Part shown: one piece after another, positions 12,055 through 21,720 of the stretch
How the letters are laid out: every line of letters begins with the position of its first letter
Position numbering within the stretch: position 1 is the first letter of the stretch
From: Magnolia sinica
Taxonomy: Eukaryota; Streptophyta; Magnoliopsida; Magnoliales; Magnoliaceae
DNA length: 64,000 nt
Direction: 5' to 3'
Assembly (NCBI RefSeq): GCF_029962835.1
Contig: NC_080587.1
Location: 52,109,528-52,173,527, forward strand
Notes under the pieces: model-generated
The model's database searches: none
What the model was told of the DNA's origin: nothing
The model's input: only the letters and a program-made list of their open reading frames with translations
Translations under genes and position numbers: made by a program

Positions 12055-13413
12055 GTAAGTATTTGACTGAACTTTTTAGATGTCATGAGGGACACTCTTG
12101 TCATATCATCACGAAGTCAAATTGTGCTTTAAATGTGGCTATTGTTCTTTATTAGATGTGGTGCTGGTAACAATTCATGCCCTATGGTTGATAAACGGGT
12201 GCACAAACTTACTCTGTATTGGTTATTTTCGATAATTTTTGCAATTCCATGACATAGTATATCATGCTAAACTGAATTAGAATGCACTACTTAACTAGAA
12301 TTTAATGTTATTTGACAATTTGATTTCCCATCACCTCTTTGCTACAATAGTTGCCTCTTCTCCACTCAACAATACCATTTGTTGTCACTTTGTTCTTCCT
12401 TTTTTTTTTTTTGTCTGTATACTGTTGAGGATTTCCCCTCTTGTTCATGGTAGTTGGCAAAAACTGAAAATTTTTGTTCCCACTTCTTCTTGTACTATTT
12501 CAATGTTTAAAGTGTTGGGTAATTCATATGAGGAGAGATTGAAGAGGTGATTCATCACATTTTTGTGAGATATCTGGGTGATTCATAAGGTAGGGGTCAA
12601 TGCAAACATTTCCATGGCCCAGAAATCAAGCTAGTCCACTCTTCAGGTGGCCGCACATGGATGAGAAAGTTATGACAAGATGATTGAATATATTCCATAT
12701 AGACATCTGGCCACCTGACGAGCAAACCATCTTGCTTTTTGGGTCAGAGGACCCCCACCTGATCAATGGCCCAGATCCTTCATAGATGTACCCATTGAAA
12801 CATGCGCAATGACTCCTGAATTTCCTCAGCATTCTAGTGATGTTCTTCTAGAGCATTCCACAACCAATGTTATTTATCATACTGCCATTCAGTTTTCATA
12901 ATGGCTGGATCAGCAATATGCACTTTTCATATTGAAACATTAGGAAAGGATATTCTGTGAAGGGCTTGCAAAATTTTCATTGAATGTGCTCATATTGACC
13001 TCAGATTAAAGTTAAACAAAGCTGTTCAACATTTTGAGCCACATTGGACATTGGCAGCATTATTTCTCCAGCAGTAACAAAGTGGAGATAGAACAAAGTT
13101 TCAAATGTATGCATATTACAAATGAAAATGCAGCCATCTTTCTAATAATCTACCCACCAATACAAGAACTTGGAGTTTTAGTATCTCAAACCACGAATCT
13201 TTGTGATTGATACTCCCAACAATTTATTTCTTTCTTTCTTTTTTGTTCTAAGATACAAGATTCTTATACCTCATGTTTTTGTGTGAACCAATTGTGCTTA
13301 TTGCTCTTGTTTGTGGCGTGAATAACAAACTTTAGGTGCTTTTGGTAGAGGATAATGCTTTCTTCTTGTTTTTTCTCTTCCTTAGAAATGTTATTTCAAT
13401 GCCTTCTTTGCAG
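12055..13413 (+). other. Intronic or captured non-coding DNA between the CCT2 and RRM fragments
   Basis: AT-rich with poly-T tracts. Short ORFs on either strand have no family resemblance. It probably holds the CCT2 downstream intron and the RRM upstream intron with a junction between them that I cannot place. Confidence 0.4.
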
Positions 13414-13770
13414 GTTCGTATGATCTTCATAGTTGGTCTTCCGGCCAATCTCAAAGAGAGAGAACTCCAAAACCAGGTGAGATGGTTGTTGGGCTATGAG
13501 GCTTCTCAGCTGTACTTCAAGGGTGAACAGCCAATGGGCTTTGCCCTCTTCTCCACTGCTCATCTTTCACTTGCTGCCAAAGCCGACATTTAGGTATAAT
13601 ATAGTCTCCTTAGGTGAAAATAAAATTCTGCTCATGCCATCCTCTTTACTCACATTGAGTATCTTTGAATGGTTAAATTTTTGGATTTTACAGGACATGG
13701 TTTTCGATGTAGAATCCAAGTATGTTCTTCACGTAGAGCTGGCGAAGAATAATCTTTTCATCAAAAGATG
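13414..13770 (+). pseudogene. scw1-like RRM RNA-binding protein fragment (2 exons)
   Basis: Exon 13414-13593, after TTTGCAG, reads IFIVGLPANLKERELQNQVR, LLGYEASQLYFKGEQPMGFA and LFSTAHLSLAAKADI, then TAG at 13591-13593 at the donor (CAG|GTATAA in the intact gene). Exon 13694 to about 13770 continues DMVFDVESKYVLHVELAKNN, LFIKRC. This matches the first RRM of plant proteins annotated as cell wall integrity protein scw1 (family consensus LP.DVKERELQNLLRWLPGYEASQ). The second RRM and the Pro-rich linker are absent. The copy is truncated and carries a CAG to TAG nonsense change. Confidence 0.75.
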
Positions 13771-14805
13771 TGATATAATTTGTCAATTTAAGTTCATACC
13801 TATGGGGTCCATGTTTCAGTGGTCTAAGCCGATGATATAATCTGCCCTATTGCGGATGAACATTGCAAGGAAATCTCCCAGGTGGGAAAACCTAACCATT
13901 TTAAGTAAGAATATGCTGCAACAATTTGTATTCAAGCAAGAAAATGTTGTATATTATCTATGTATAATCTTGCAGTCCAGGAGATTTTTAGTGCATGAGC
14001 CATCAATGGATGGACCCACCATATCAATTGTTTAGATCACTCAAGCCGTGGGTCCCACTTGTACAAAATGGAAACCTAGTCAATTCTCCAGAAGGTCAGC
14101 CCTAGCATTGCATTAATACCTCTTTATTTATCCGTGGTTTGTTGTTTCATAACTGAATTTTGGTGGACTATGATTCTTCATAGAGTTGATGCCATGAAAT
14201 GTTTCTTCATGTTTCTTCATCCCAAGTAAAAAATTTGAGTTCTTATATGCTCTTGAAATTTGAATTATGATGGTTGATCTTGGGTTGGTATTTAATAATT
14301 AGGTTGTCCGAGACATGCATATCTTGTGATCAGATGAATGAATACGGATTGATTTCTACGGCCTTTGGTTGCACATGCTGCAGTTCTTATTGGTGTGTAA
14401 TTCTTGTAAGAAAATAGAATACAGCTTTGAATGTATTTCCAATGTAGTGAATTTTTAAAGTTGTATCTGGATGTAAACAGAGGCACTTCTGTGATTTGAG
14501 GCTTCATCTCATCATCAATAATGCTAGGTTTGCTATTTTAAGTTACTAGATTGTAATATCTTACTGATTGGATGTTTCTGAGTGTCCAAAAATAGTTGGA
14601 CAACAAGTTTTAGAAAGGCCCACTCATTTAATGGTTAGGATCACAATGTGGGGTAATTTGAAGATAATTCTCATGTTTGAAATGTCCATGCGATATTTCG
14701 CATTTTACTCTAGTGTTACAAACTTGAGATTTAAAACTTTCTGAAAGAAATCTGATAATTGAATACTATTTGTTTTGGAGGCTATGGATTGCTAATTTTG
14801 TTCAG
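13771..14805 (+). other. Non-coding stretch between captured fragments
   Basis: No family-level coding signal on either strand. It contains short ORFs and AT-rich sequence consistent with intron. Confidence 0.4.
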
Positions 14806-14900
14806 GCCATGACTGTCCAACAAGTTGAGGCACCTATGGATCTAAAGAAAGAGATGGGAAGATTGATATTTCAACAAAAGTATGGGGAAGCATTCAATCC
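14806..14900 (+). pseudogene. Possible VARICOSE/EDC4-like exon fragment
   Basis: After a TTCAG acceptor the frame reads VQQVEAPMDLKKEMGRLIFQ then QKYGEAFN. This resembles the segment EAPLDLTKE.SRLISERKYEEAF of the mRNA-decapping scaffold VARICOSE/EDC4, just before its C-terminal helical region. The match is short and diverged, and conservation stops at AFN where the family continues TAALQRSDV. It may instead be an unrelated captured exon. Confidence 0.3.
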
Positions 14901-15492
14901 CATGAATTGTTGGATGTTTATTTGGTTTTTAGATGATGCATATTTTGCTTTGTTTTTCAGAGTTTATAATTGAGTAGATGAGCATGTGCTCTTGAAGTAT
15001 TATCTCTATTTTTTTTATTATTTTATTTTATTTTATTATGACTTCTCATCCTTGTCCTTTTCAATATTTTTAGTTCTTTAGTTTTGGGGCACAACTTTTC
15101 TGTATGATGATATTCATCGTAGGATGAATCAATTCATACTGTAGATTTGAGTCCATACTCGTCTTTTGATTTTCAGGTTGCAAATGGATTATTGCCACTA
15201 CAAAAGCTTTATCCAAGTAGAATCTACCAAAATCACTAGGAAATTGATTTGGGTTTATCTTGGATTTTTGGGTTTTTATTTCCAATTGCATAATCCAATG
15301 CAATCATTCCATTTAGGTTTTCTTTCTATTTTTTCACGATGATTGATTGCTTTTATTTAGCTAAATGTTGAAAAGGGAATTGGTGACCAACTAGCTATAG
15401 TTTACCTAACACACAATCCATTTTTACAAGCATTTTGTGCTAAGGTCCAATTGGAAACAACATTCTTAAGGCACGTCTTTTTTCATATGCAG
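14901..15492 (+). other. Non-coding stretch between captured fragments
   Basis: AT-rich with an ATTTT-rich run near 15,010-15,040. No supported coding. Confidence 0.35.
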
Positions 15493-15561
15493 GCTAGTGT
15501 ATTCAAAGGGCCTGTTTTCACCCATGCAGATGTTAAGCCTGATATGGTGGTGAAGGCAAAG
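15493..15561 (+). pseudogene. Possible RRP5 (S1-repeat ribosome biogenesis protein) exon fragment
   Basis: A 69-bp open exon between an AG acceptor (TATGCAG) and a GT donor reads ASVFKGPVFTHADVKPDMVV then KAKV. The pattern (H.DVK.GM.V.AKV) is that of the start of an S1 RNA-binding repeat, and the closest family I recall is RRP5, which acts in pre-rRNA processing. At 23 residues this is suggestive only. The family's usual Gly in PGM is Asp here. Confidence 0.4.
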
Positions 15562-16655
15562 GTGCTTTTTTTTTTTTTCCTGCATTCATTGTTACTTCTG
15601 TTTTGTTGTCAGTCTTTAAGCCACTCTTTGTTCTGTTTGTAATGGTATTAATACTTGATTCATGCATAGACTATGTACCTAGCTCCAATCAGGTGCAAGG
15701 ATGGGCTTTTTTCATCATTTGAGTTGATGTTTTACAATGGAATTTGTTCGCACCCTTTCCTGCTAATCTTTATAATCTGTTCCACTTAAATTGAGGTTGC
15801 TACATCATTAGTTACTAGCATTTGCAGGCTATGGATATGGATTTTTCATTTTTACAATGATGCGTTGTATTTGAATCTGTTTGTTGGAAGTCAGAACCCA
15901 CTCGATGAATCGTAGTTCGAAAGCTTGACCTGACTTAGAGGAGTTGACTCAGTTAGGTTATATCTAGACTCAGAGAAAATCACATTTCAGTCATAGACCT
16001 TAAAAAAAAGTTGTAGTAGTTACTTTGACTGAGTTAGAAAATCACAATTCAGTCACAAACTTTTGTTGTTGTAAGTTCCTAATCAGTTTGTTTCTGTATT
16101 TGCGTCGGAGCTATCCGGATGTTAAGCGGGGCTCCCTGGAAGGTGGGAACCGTTGTTATGACCATGATGAAGCTGTCCATTTCTTATGGACAATAATTTG
16201 GGTGGCTTGGACATTTGGACAGGCCCGTATTTATGTATTATCTCGAAATTGATGAAGCAGATCTGGATGTGTGTCGGAGCTATCCGGATGTTGAGCGGGG
16301 GTCCCTGGAAGGCGCGAACTGTTGATATTTATTTTTTCCCTTCATCACTGTCTGTGTGATCTTGTGAACAGGTTGGATGATAAATAAACATCACTACAGG
16401 CCTTAGAAAGGTTTCAGTGATGGAAATCATTATACCCACTGTTTCTTGTGGTATGGTTAACCTGAGTTTTGGATATGATTCAATTTTGGTTTAAACCCCT
16501 TAAATGATCTGGAAAAGCAGATGCACGGTGTAGATAAACTACATATATTTATAGTGGGTACAATGATTTCCTAACCCTCAACCTAAACTTGAAAACCTAA
16601 ATCTAAACCTGAACCCGAACCCGAACCCCAATTCCTAAACCTTAACCTATAACAT
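15562..16655 (+). other. Non-coding region with a 52-bp direct duplication
   Basis: GTCGGAGCTATCCGGATGTT begins near-identical copies of about 52 bp at 16104-16155 and 16273-16324 (offset 169 bp). Between and around them I see no gene. A run of ACCTAAACCTGAACCC-like imperfect repeats lies at about 16,577-16,650. Confidence 0.5.
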
Positions 16656-16656
16656 G

Positions 16657-16677
16657 ATATATATATATATATATATA
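16657..16677. repeat. (AT)n microsatellite left of the MITE
   Basis: About ten AT units directly abut the MITE terminus. Confidence 0.9.
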
Positions 16678-17226
16678 GGGAAAAGGTACTGTGCGCTCAA
16701 GCTGATGGGAACGTCTCATGAGGTCGAGCTGTGTGGGCCCCACCATGATGCGTTTCGAACATCTACCCCATCAGTCAGATGCACCATTCCATCGTGGGCC
16801 TAGGTCTCAAAAATCAAGTCAATCCGTGACTTGTGTGGGCCACACCACATACAGAAATTGAGAGGGGTCGTGCACCATTAAAACATTCATAATCATTTTT
16901 TGGGCCCACCGAGATGTGGTTTGCAAATCCAGCCCATCCATTATGTGTGTCCCACTTGGATGAGGGTTCAAACCAAGTTTCAGATGCATGCAAATTTCAG
17001 GTGGGCCCCACTAAGTGCTTTTATATGTTTTTGGTATGTCTTCACATGATTTTAGATGGTATGGCCCACCTGAGTTCTGTATACGGCTGATTTTTGGGAT
17101 ATCCCATAATTTAAAGGGGACCCATCAAATGCATGATGTTGATGGTCAACATGCATCACGGTGGGGCCCACACAGCTCGACCTCATGGGAGCTTATCGTG
17201 AGCTCGAGCGCATGGTACCTTTTCCC
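16678..17226. mobile_element. 549-bp MITE with long imperfect terminal inverted repeats
   Basis: The left end GGGAAAAGGTACTGTGCGCT pairs with the complement of the right end (AGCGCATGGTACCTTTTCCC). The inverted similarity runs about 80 bp inward through the GAGGTCGAGCTGTGTGGGCC and CCCACC..GATGC portions. No ORF-encoded transposase. Both flanks are (AT)n, so the element sits inside a TA microsatellite, as described for some TA-targeting MITEs; superfamily not resolved. Confidence 0.8.
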
Positions 17227-17231
17227 ATATA

Positions 17232-17267
<36 letters not shown>

Positions 17268-17272
17268 TGTAT
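17227..17272. repeat. (AT)n followed by (GTAT)n microsatellite right of the MITE
   Basis: AT repeats at 17227-17240, then eight GTAT units at 17241-17272. Confidence 0.9.
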
Positions 17273-17395
17273 AATCTACATGAGAAACATTTTGGCCTAA
17301 TTTTTCTCTCCTCTTTTTCTTACTCATGTCTTTATCTCTTACTATGTAATGTTTCTACAAGTATGTTCCAATTTTGTTAGTTATATATGTAATAG

Positions 17396-18163
17396 CTTAT
17401 TGAGGACATGCAGAAAGCAAAGGAAGAGATGGAAAAACTGAAAGGGGAGGCATAAGCCAACAAGGATCACATGCTACAGGTGGTTTGGATTTTTTTACTT
17501 GGATTTATTATCTGATACTCTTAAGGATTTAAATATTTTATGATTTTTTTGACAGTATAAAGAAATAGCACAAGTGAATGAATTTGCATTGAAGCAAATT
17601 GAATCTGCTCATGAAAAATTCAAGGCTGAGGTACATCCCTGTATCCTGAACCTCATTTGTTTGAAAGTTGCAATCCTTGTTTTTAGTGTTTTTTTTGTCT
17701 TTCTTTCTTTTGAGATGTGTACAAAGGCATGCTTGTTTGATTGTGTCTACAAATGCTGTTTTATATAGGTTGACAAGCTAAAAAAGTCACTAGAGGATGA
17801 AATTTATTTTCTCAAGGGAAGGGTTTCAGAACTTGAAAGTGATCTTGTGTCAAAGTCCACAAAAGTTACATTTACAGTTTCAGGAAAAGAAGAAGCTCTA
17901 TCTTCTACATTTGCTGAAATTGACCGTCTGAATGAAGAAAATTCTGCAAAAACATGAGCATTATTGTATTATATGGAGGGTGTTTACTGTGTTGGAGTGT
18001 ATTTGTTTCTTGCACATGAGGACACGCCTTAGTTGTATGCAACCACTCTTCTTGTTGTAGGTCTCAGATAGTGGAATTGGAAATTCAGATCTCTTCTTTG
18101 AAGGAAGATCTTGAAAAGGAGCATCTACGCTAGCGTACTAGCCAGAGCAATTATGAAAGACAG
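17396..18163 (+). pseudogene. NUA: Nuclear-pore anchor (NUA/TPR-like) coiled-coil fragment (4 exons)
   Basis: Four exons run in order. 17396-17479 reads LIEDMQKAKEEMEKLKGEA, stop, ANKDHMLQ. 17556-17630 reads YKEIAQVNEFALKQIESAHE, KFKAE. 17769 to about 17954 reads VDKLKKSLEDEIYFLKGRVS, ELESDL and KEEALSSTFAEIDRLNEENS. 18061-18163 reads SQIVELEIQISSLKEDLEKE, HLR, stop, RTSQSNYERQ. This matches the long coiled coil of the plant nuclear-basket protein NUA (Tpr/Mlp family), normally about 2,000 residues. TAA at 17453-17455 replaces Gln (CAA) and TAG at 18131-18133 replaces Trp in the family's R-W-R motif. The third exon's donor is degraded. Only a small internal part of the gene is present. Confidence 0.75.
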
Positions 18164-18217
18164 GTTTACTCTTAATTTCTTGTCATAATTCTTATTTCCC
18201 ATCTCATTCATGTGCAG

Positions 18218-18280
18218 TGGGATATGGAAGAACTTCGTAGGAAGTATTTGGAAATGGAGTCGAAGCTAAATTTCAAATAG
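18218..18280 (+). pseudogene. Short unidentified coiled-coil exon
   Basis: Between TGTGCAG and GTTCC the frame reads WDMEELRRKYLEMESKLNFK and ends in TAG at the donor, where CAG|GT is likely. It is helical and charged. It does not obviously continue the NUA protein, so it may be a further captured gene piece. Confidence 0.4.
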
Positions 18281-18308
18281 GTTCCTTTTTTTAATTCTTA
18301 TGATAGGT

Positions 18309-18333
18309 TTTTTTTTTTTTTTTTTTTTTTTTT
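18309..18333. repeat. Poly-T tract
   Basis: A run of about 25 T, followed by low-complexity T-rich sequence. Confidence 0.9.
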
Positions 18334-18531
18334 GAACAAAGTGAAGTATCGTTTATTTAGAAATGTGAATGTGGGATGCATTGTATGATTTGATTGCTAT
18401 TTGTAATAAATGCATTGTTTTTTTTCCCGATTGCATTTTATGTACTATTCCTATTAGCATTAAGCTTAGATGAGTTATTAATCACAGCAGGTTCTTGCAA
18501 TGGAAACAAGCACCATTATTATAATTCTTTT

Positions 18532-19036
18532 TTAAATTTAAAAAAAAATAGCTACAGATTTTAGCTGTAGCTCTTGTTCTGAAAATCGTAGCTATTGTTA
18601 ACTTCAGTATATTGCTACGGATTTCATTCCACCTTTAGCTATTGATATTACCTATAGCCGTAGGTGCATTTCGCTACAGAAATTATAGCTACTACTTTTT
18701 TCCATAGCTAGTGATATCTATTGCTACGGATGCAATCTATAACCGTAGGTATATTTTGCTACAGAAATTATAGCTACGGCCTTTATCCGTAGCTAGTGAT
18801 ATCTATTGCTACAGATTTAATCTATACACGTAGGTACATTTCGCTACAAAAGTTATAGCTACAGCTTTTATTTGTAACTACTGATCTCTATTGCTACGGA
18901 TATAATCTGTAGCCATCGGTTTTTGACCTTTAACTACACCACCAATAGCTATGGACGTGCTACAGATTAGATTCCGTAGTAAAAGGCCTTTAACTACAGT
19001 TTTTGTCCATTGCCTTTGCCCCTTTTTATGGTAGTG
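18532..19036. mobile_element. Right end of a CACTA (En/Spm-type) DNA transposon with subterminal repeats
   Basis: The terminus reads CCCCTTTTTATGGTAGTG, the complement of CACTACCATAAAAAGGGG, i.e. a CACTA-type terminal repeat ending at 19036. Inside it lie many copies of GCTACGGAT/ATCCGTAGC-like motifs in both orientations, the usual subterminal arrangement to which the TNPA-type protein binds. An 85-bp unit repeats exactly in register (TAGGT at 18661, 18746 and 18831). The candidate 3-bp target copy on this side is CAA (19037-19039). The left end is not in the window and no transposase is present, so the gene fragments to the left are probably inside the element. Confidence 0.7.
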
Positions 19037-19054
19037 CAAAGGTGGGAACTAGGG

Positions 19055-20112
19055 TGCCAAGGATCCACTTGTAGTGATCAGGGAGTCCTCTTGCTTGATT
19101 CAAGTAACACAATTAGAATTGCAGTCATATCATATCCAATTGGAAAATAAATCAATAAAACTAAATCTGAACTTCCATTGACCTAATTCTCAATGAAGGA
19201 GAACTATGATAATTGGTAAGGATTCCATCACCAAACCATGCCCAGGAGATAATGGTAAACAACAGAATTTACCAATCTCATAATCTCAAAGTAGGAGAAT
19301 TGTGAAGATTAGGAAGGATTCCATCACCCTACCATGCCCAAGGGACGATGGTGAACAACATAACTTACTAATTTCACAATCTCAAATCAGGAAAAGAAGA
19401 TACTCAAATTAGAATCCATAAAGTTCAACATAAACATGAATCAATGTAATAAAAACATCCTATCATGTTACAAACTTCAATTCTTAGCCCTAGCTAAGAG
19501 CTATAGCCAACCATAGACATGATTAGACTAAAGTCTCTTAAGAAAAACATGAAAACAACTAAGGAAGAAGAAGAAAAACTCTTGGCGGCTTCTCCACCCT
19601 TTTACTCCACTCCTTAAAACCTAGAAGATGCCTTGGAGCATCTTAGGAAGTCCCATTTATAGTTGTGGAACTCCAACTTTTACACCTAGTTGGAAAACTC
19701 TAGAAGCTATCAAAAATTTATGCAGTTTGCTAAAATAGACTTCACTCTACGTAGTTTCCCAAAATACCCTTCACTCGCGTAATTTCACTAAATGACCCAG
19801 AGTTTCAGAATATGCTTTTTCAGGACAATTTCAGGATTCATTTTCTTGATTTCAAATCTTTAATTTTCTTCATTCCTCACTTGGTTTTCTAGGATCTTTG
19901 GCATGTGAATTCTTCAATCTTGGTCTCCTAAGATCCATCCCTTGCCTTGATAATTCTTGAGCATCAAATTCATACTTTTAGCACTATTTTCAATCCAAGC
20001 TCTTAAATTCACCTTGCAACACAAACATGAGTAAAATAAAACATTAAGCATTATCATGTTCATAAAACCAAGATATAAATGGGGGATAATATGCAATATT
20101 TGACCCTCAACA
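19055..20112 (-). repeat. LTR (3') of decayed gypsy element X
   Basis: Read on the minus strand it starts TGTTGAGGGTCAAATATTGC directly after the C-terminal part of pol ([18 protein letters not shown]) and ends GGATCCTTGGCA at 19055. The possible TSD copy is TAGGG (19050-19054). An internal direct repeat (CCATCACC..ACCATGCCCA) occurs near 19,226 and 19,320. Borders rest on TG/CA ends and the position after pol; the partner LTR is not in the window. Confidence 0.5.
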
Positions 20113-21326
20113 GTGCTCTTTAACAAATTTCACCACAAACGGTTTCAATCTCTGACCATTTACCTTAAATACATTAACATTTTTAGGATTCATAATTTCC
20201 ACGGCCCCATCAGGATAAACATTCTTTACTAAAAAAGATCGGTCCATCTAGATTACAAGTCTTTAGGAAAGAGATGGTGGCGAGATTTATACAGGAGGAC
20301 TTTCTGATTTAACTCAAACATTTTTCTGAAAATGTTCTTATCATGGAACACTTTCATCCTCTCCGTATATATTGTTGTATTGTCATACTCGTCTTTCCTA
20401 ATGTCTCTTAACTCCAAAGGTTAGAATTTACACAGTGTGCAAGGTTTGTCAATGTCGAAAATTGAACTTCTTTATTGTCTTTATGGCATAGTATGCCTTA
20501 TGTTTCAATTCTATCGGTAAGTGACAAGCTTTCCCAAAGACGATAGAGACATTCCAATTAGATATTTAAATGTAATCATATAAGTCTGCAATGCATGAAT
20601 TAGTCCCAAAGACCAATCCTTATGTTCTGGATTTACAGTTTTCTCTAAAATCTGTTTAATCTCCCTATTGGAAACTTTAGCTTATCCACTTGTCTATGGA
20701 TAATAAGGTGGAGGTGTAGCCACTATGTGTGTAATGCCATATTTCCTCATTAAGTTCTAAAATGACCTATTACAAAAGTACGAACCACCTTCACTGATTA
20801 TGGATCTTGGCATTCCAAATATTTTCTTTCTAAATCTTAAGAAAAATATTTTCTTTTAAGAACTGTAGAATTATTTTCTGGTCATTAGTTCCATAAGGAA
20901 TAGCCTCTACCCATTAAAAAGCATAATTCACTGCTAAAAGGATGTAAAGATGTCCAAAAGATAGCGGAGAATGTCTCATGAAATCAATACCCCAATAATA
21001 AAAAAATTTGACAATCAGGATCAGATTTTCAGGCATCACGTTTCTTCGGGCATTCTTTTGAATTTTTGACATCACTCACACACTCTGCAAAACTCGTGGA
21101 TATTTTTAAACATAGTTGGCCAATAAAAACCACATAGAAGAATCTTGGCAATGGTTTTCATTATCGAAAAATAACCCCAACAAGCTTGTGAGCGACAAAA
21201 GGAGATAACATTGGATTGTTCATTGTTCAGAAAACATCCCCCAATGATTTGGTCTGGGCAATATTTAAATAAATAAGGGTCATCCCAGAAAAAGCTACAT
21301 ACCTTGGAAAAAAATCTCTTCCTATC
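20113..21326 (-). pseudogene. Gypsy element X integrase region (broken)
   Basis: Minus-strand frames give SFGHLYILLAVNYAF, stop, WVEAIPYGTNDQKII (integrase core) and HIVATPPPYYP, stop, TSG then AKVSNREIKQI (the HPQTNGQAEVSNREIK motif of the third catalytic region). The polyprotein ends [13 protein letters not shown]. Numerous stops and frameshifts occur. The motif spellings are those of plant Athila/Tat-type Ty3/gypsy pol. Confidence 0.7.
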
Positions 21327-21720
21327 TTATAATGTCCAATGGACTGGCAATTTTTCTATCACACGATAATTAGTTATGTCAGCATACCAAGGTAATTGGG
21401 AGGCAACAAATAATTGTTCATTAAGAAAAGTATCTTTGATTGGTGACCTCTCAATGAAATCTGAAAGGACTAGTCGAGATAAGTGTTCCACTACTTCGTT
21501 CTCTACTCCTTTCTTGTCATGTATCTCTAAGTCTAACTCTTGGAATAGAAGGATCCATCTCAAAAGAAAAGGCTTAGTATCCTTTTTTGAGGAAAGATAC
21601 TTGAGCACTGCATGGTAAGTGAAAATTATAATTTTAGATCCAATCAAGTAGGACCTGAATTTGTCTAGGGCAAAGACTACGACAAAGAGTTCCTTTTCCA
21701 TGGTGGAGAAATTTATCTAG
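21327..21720 (-). pseudogene. Gypsy element X RNase H domain
   Basis: The minus-strand ORF begins [20 protein letters not shown] and continues [18 protein letters not shown] and [11 protein letters not shown], the RNase H domain (normally TEKELLAVVFAL...RW.LLLQEFD.EI.DKKG.EN.VADHLSRL). The following linker ends PWYADITNY as in Athila/Tat elements. The conserved Asp of ADHLSRL is Glu here. Confidence 0.8.

Noticed and set aside
603-19036. Helitron as the carrier of the gene fragments
   Set aside because: I found no TC start or hairpin-CTRR end pair framing the array, while a CACTA terminus with subterminal repeats does abut it. A Helitron inside remains possible.
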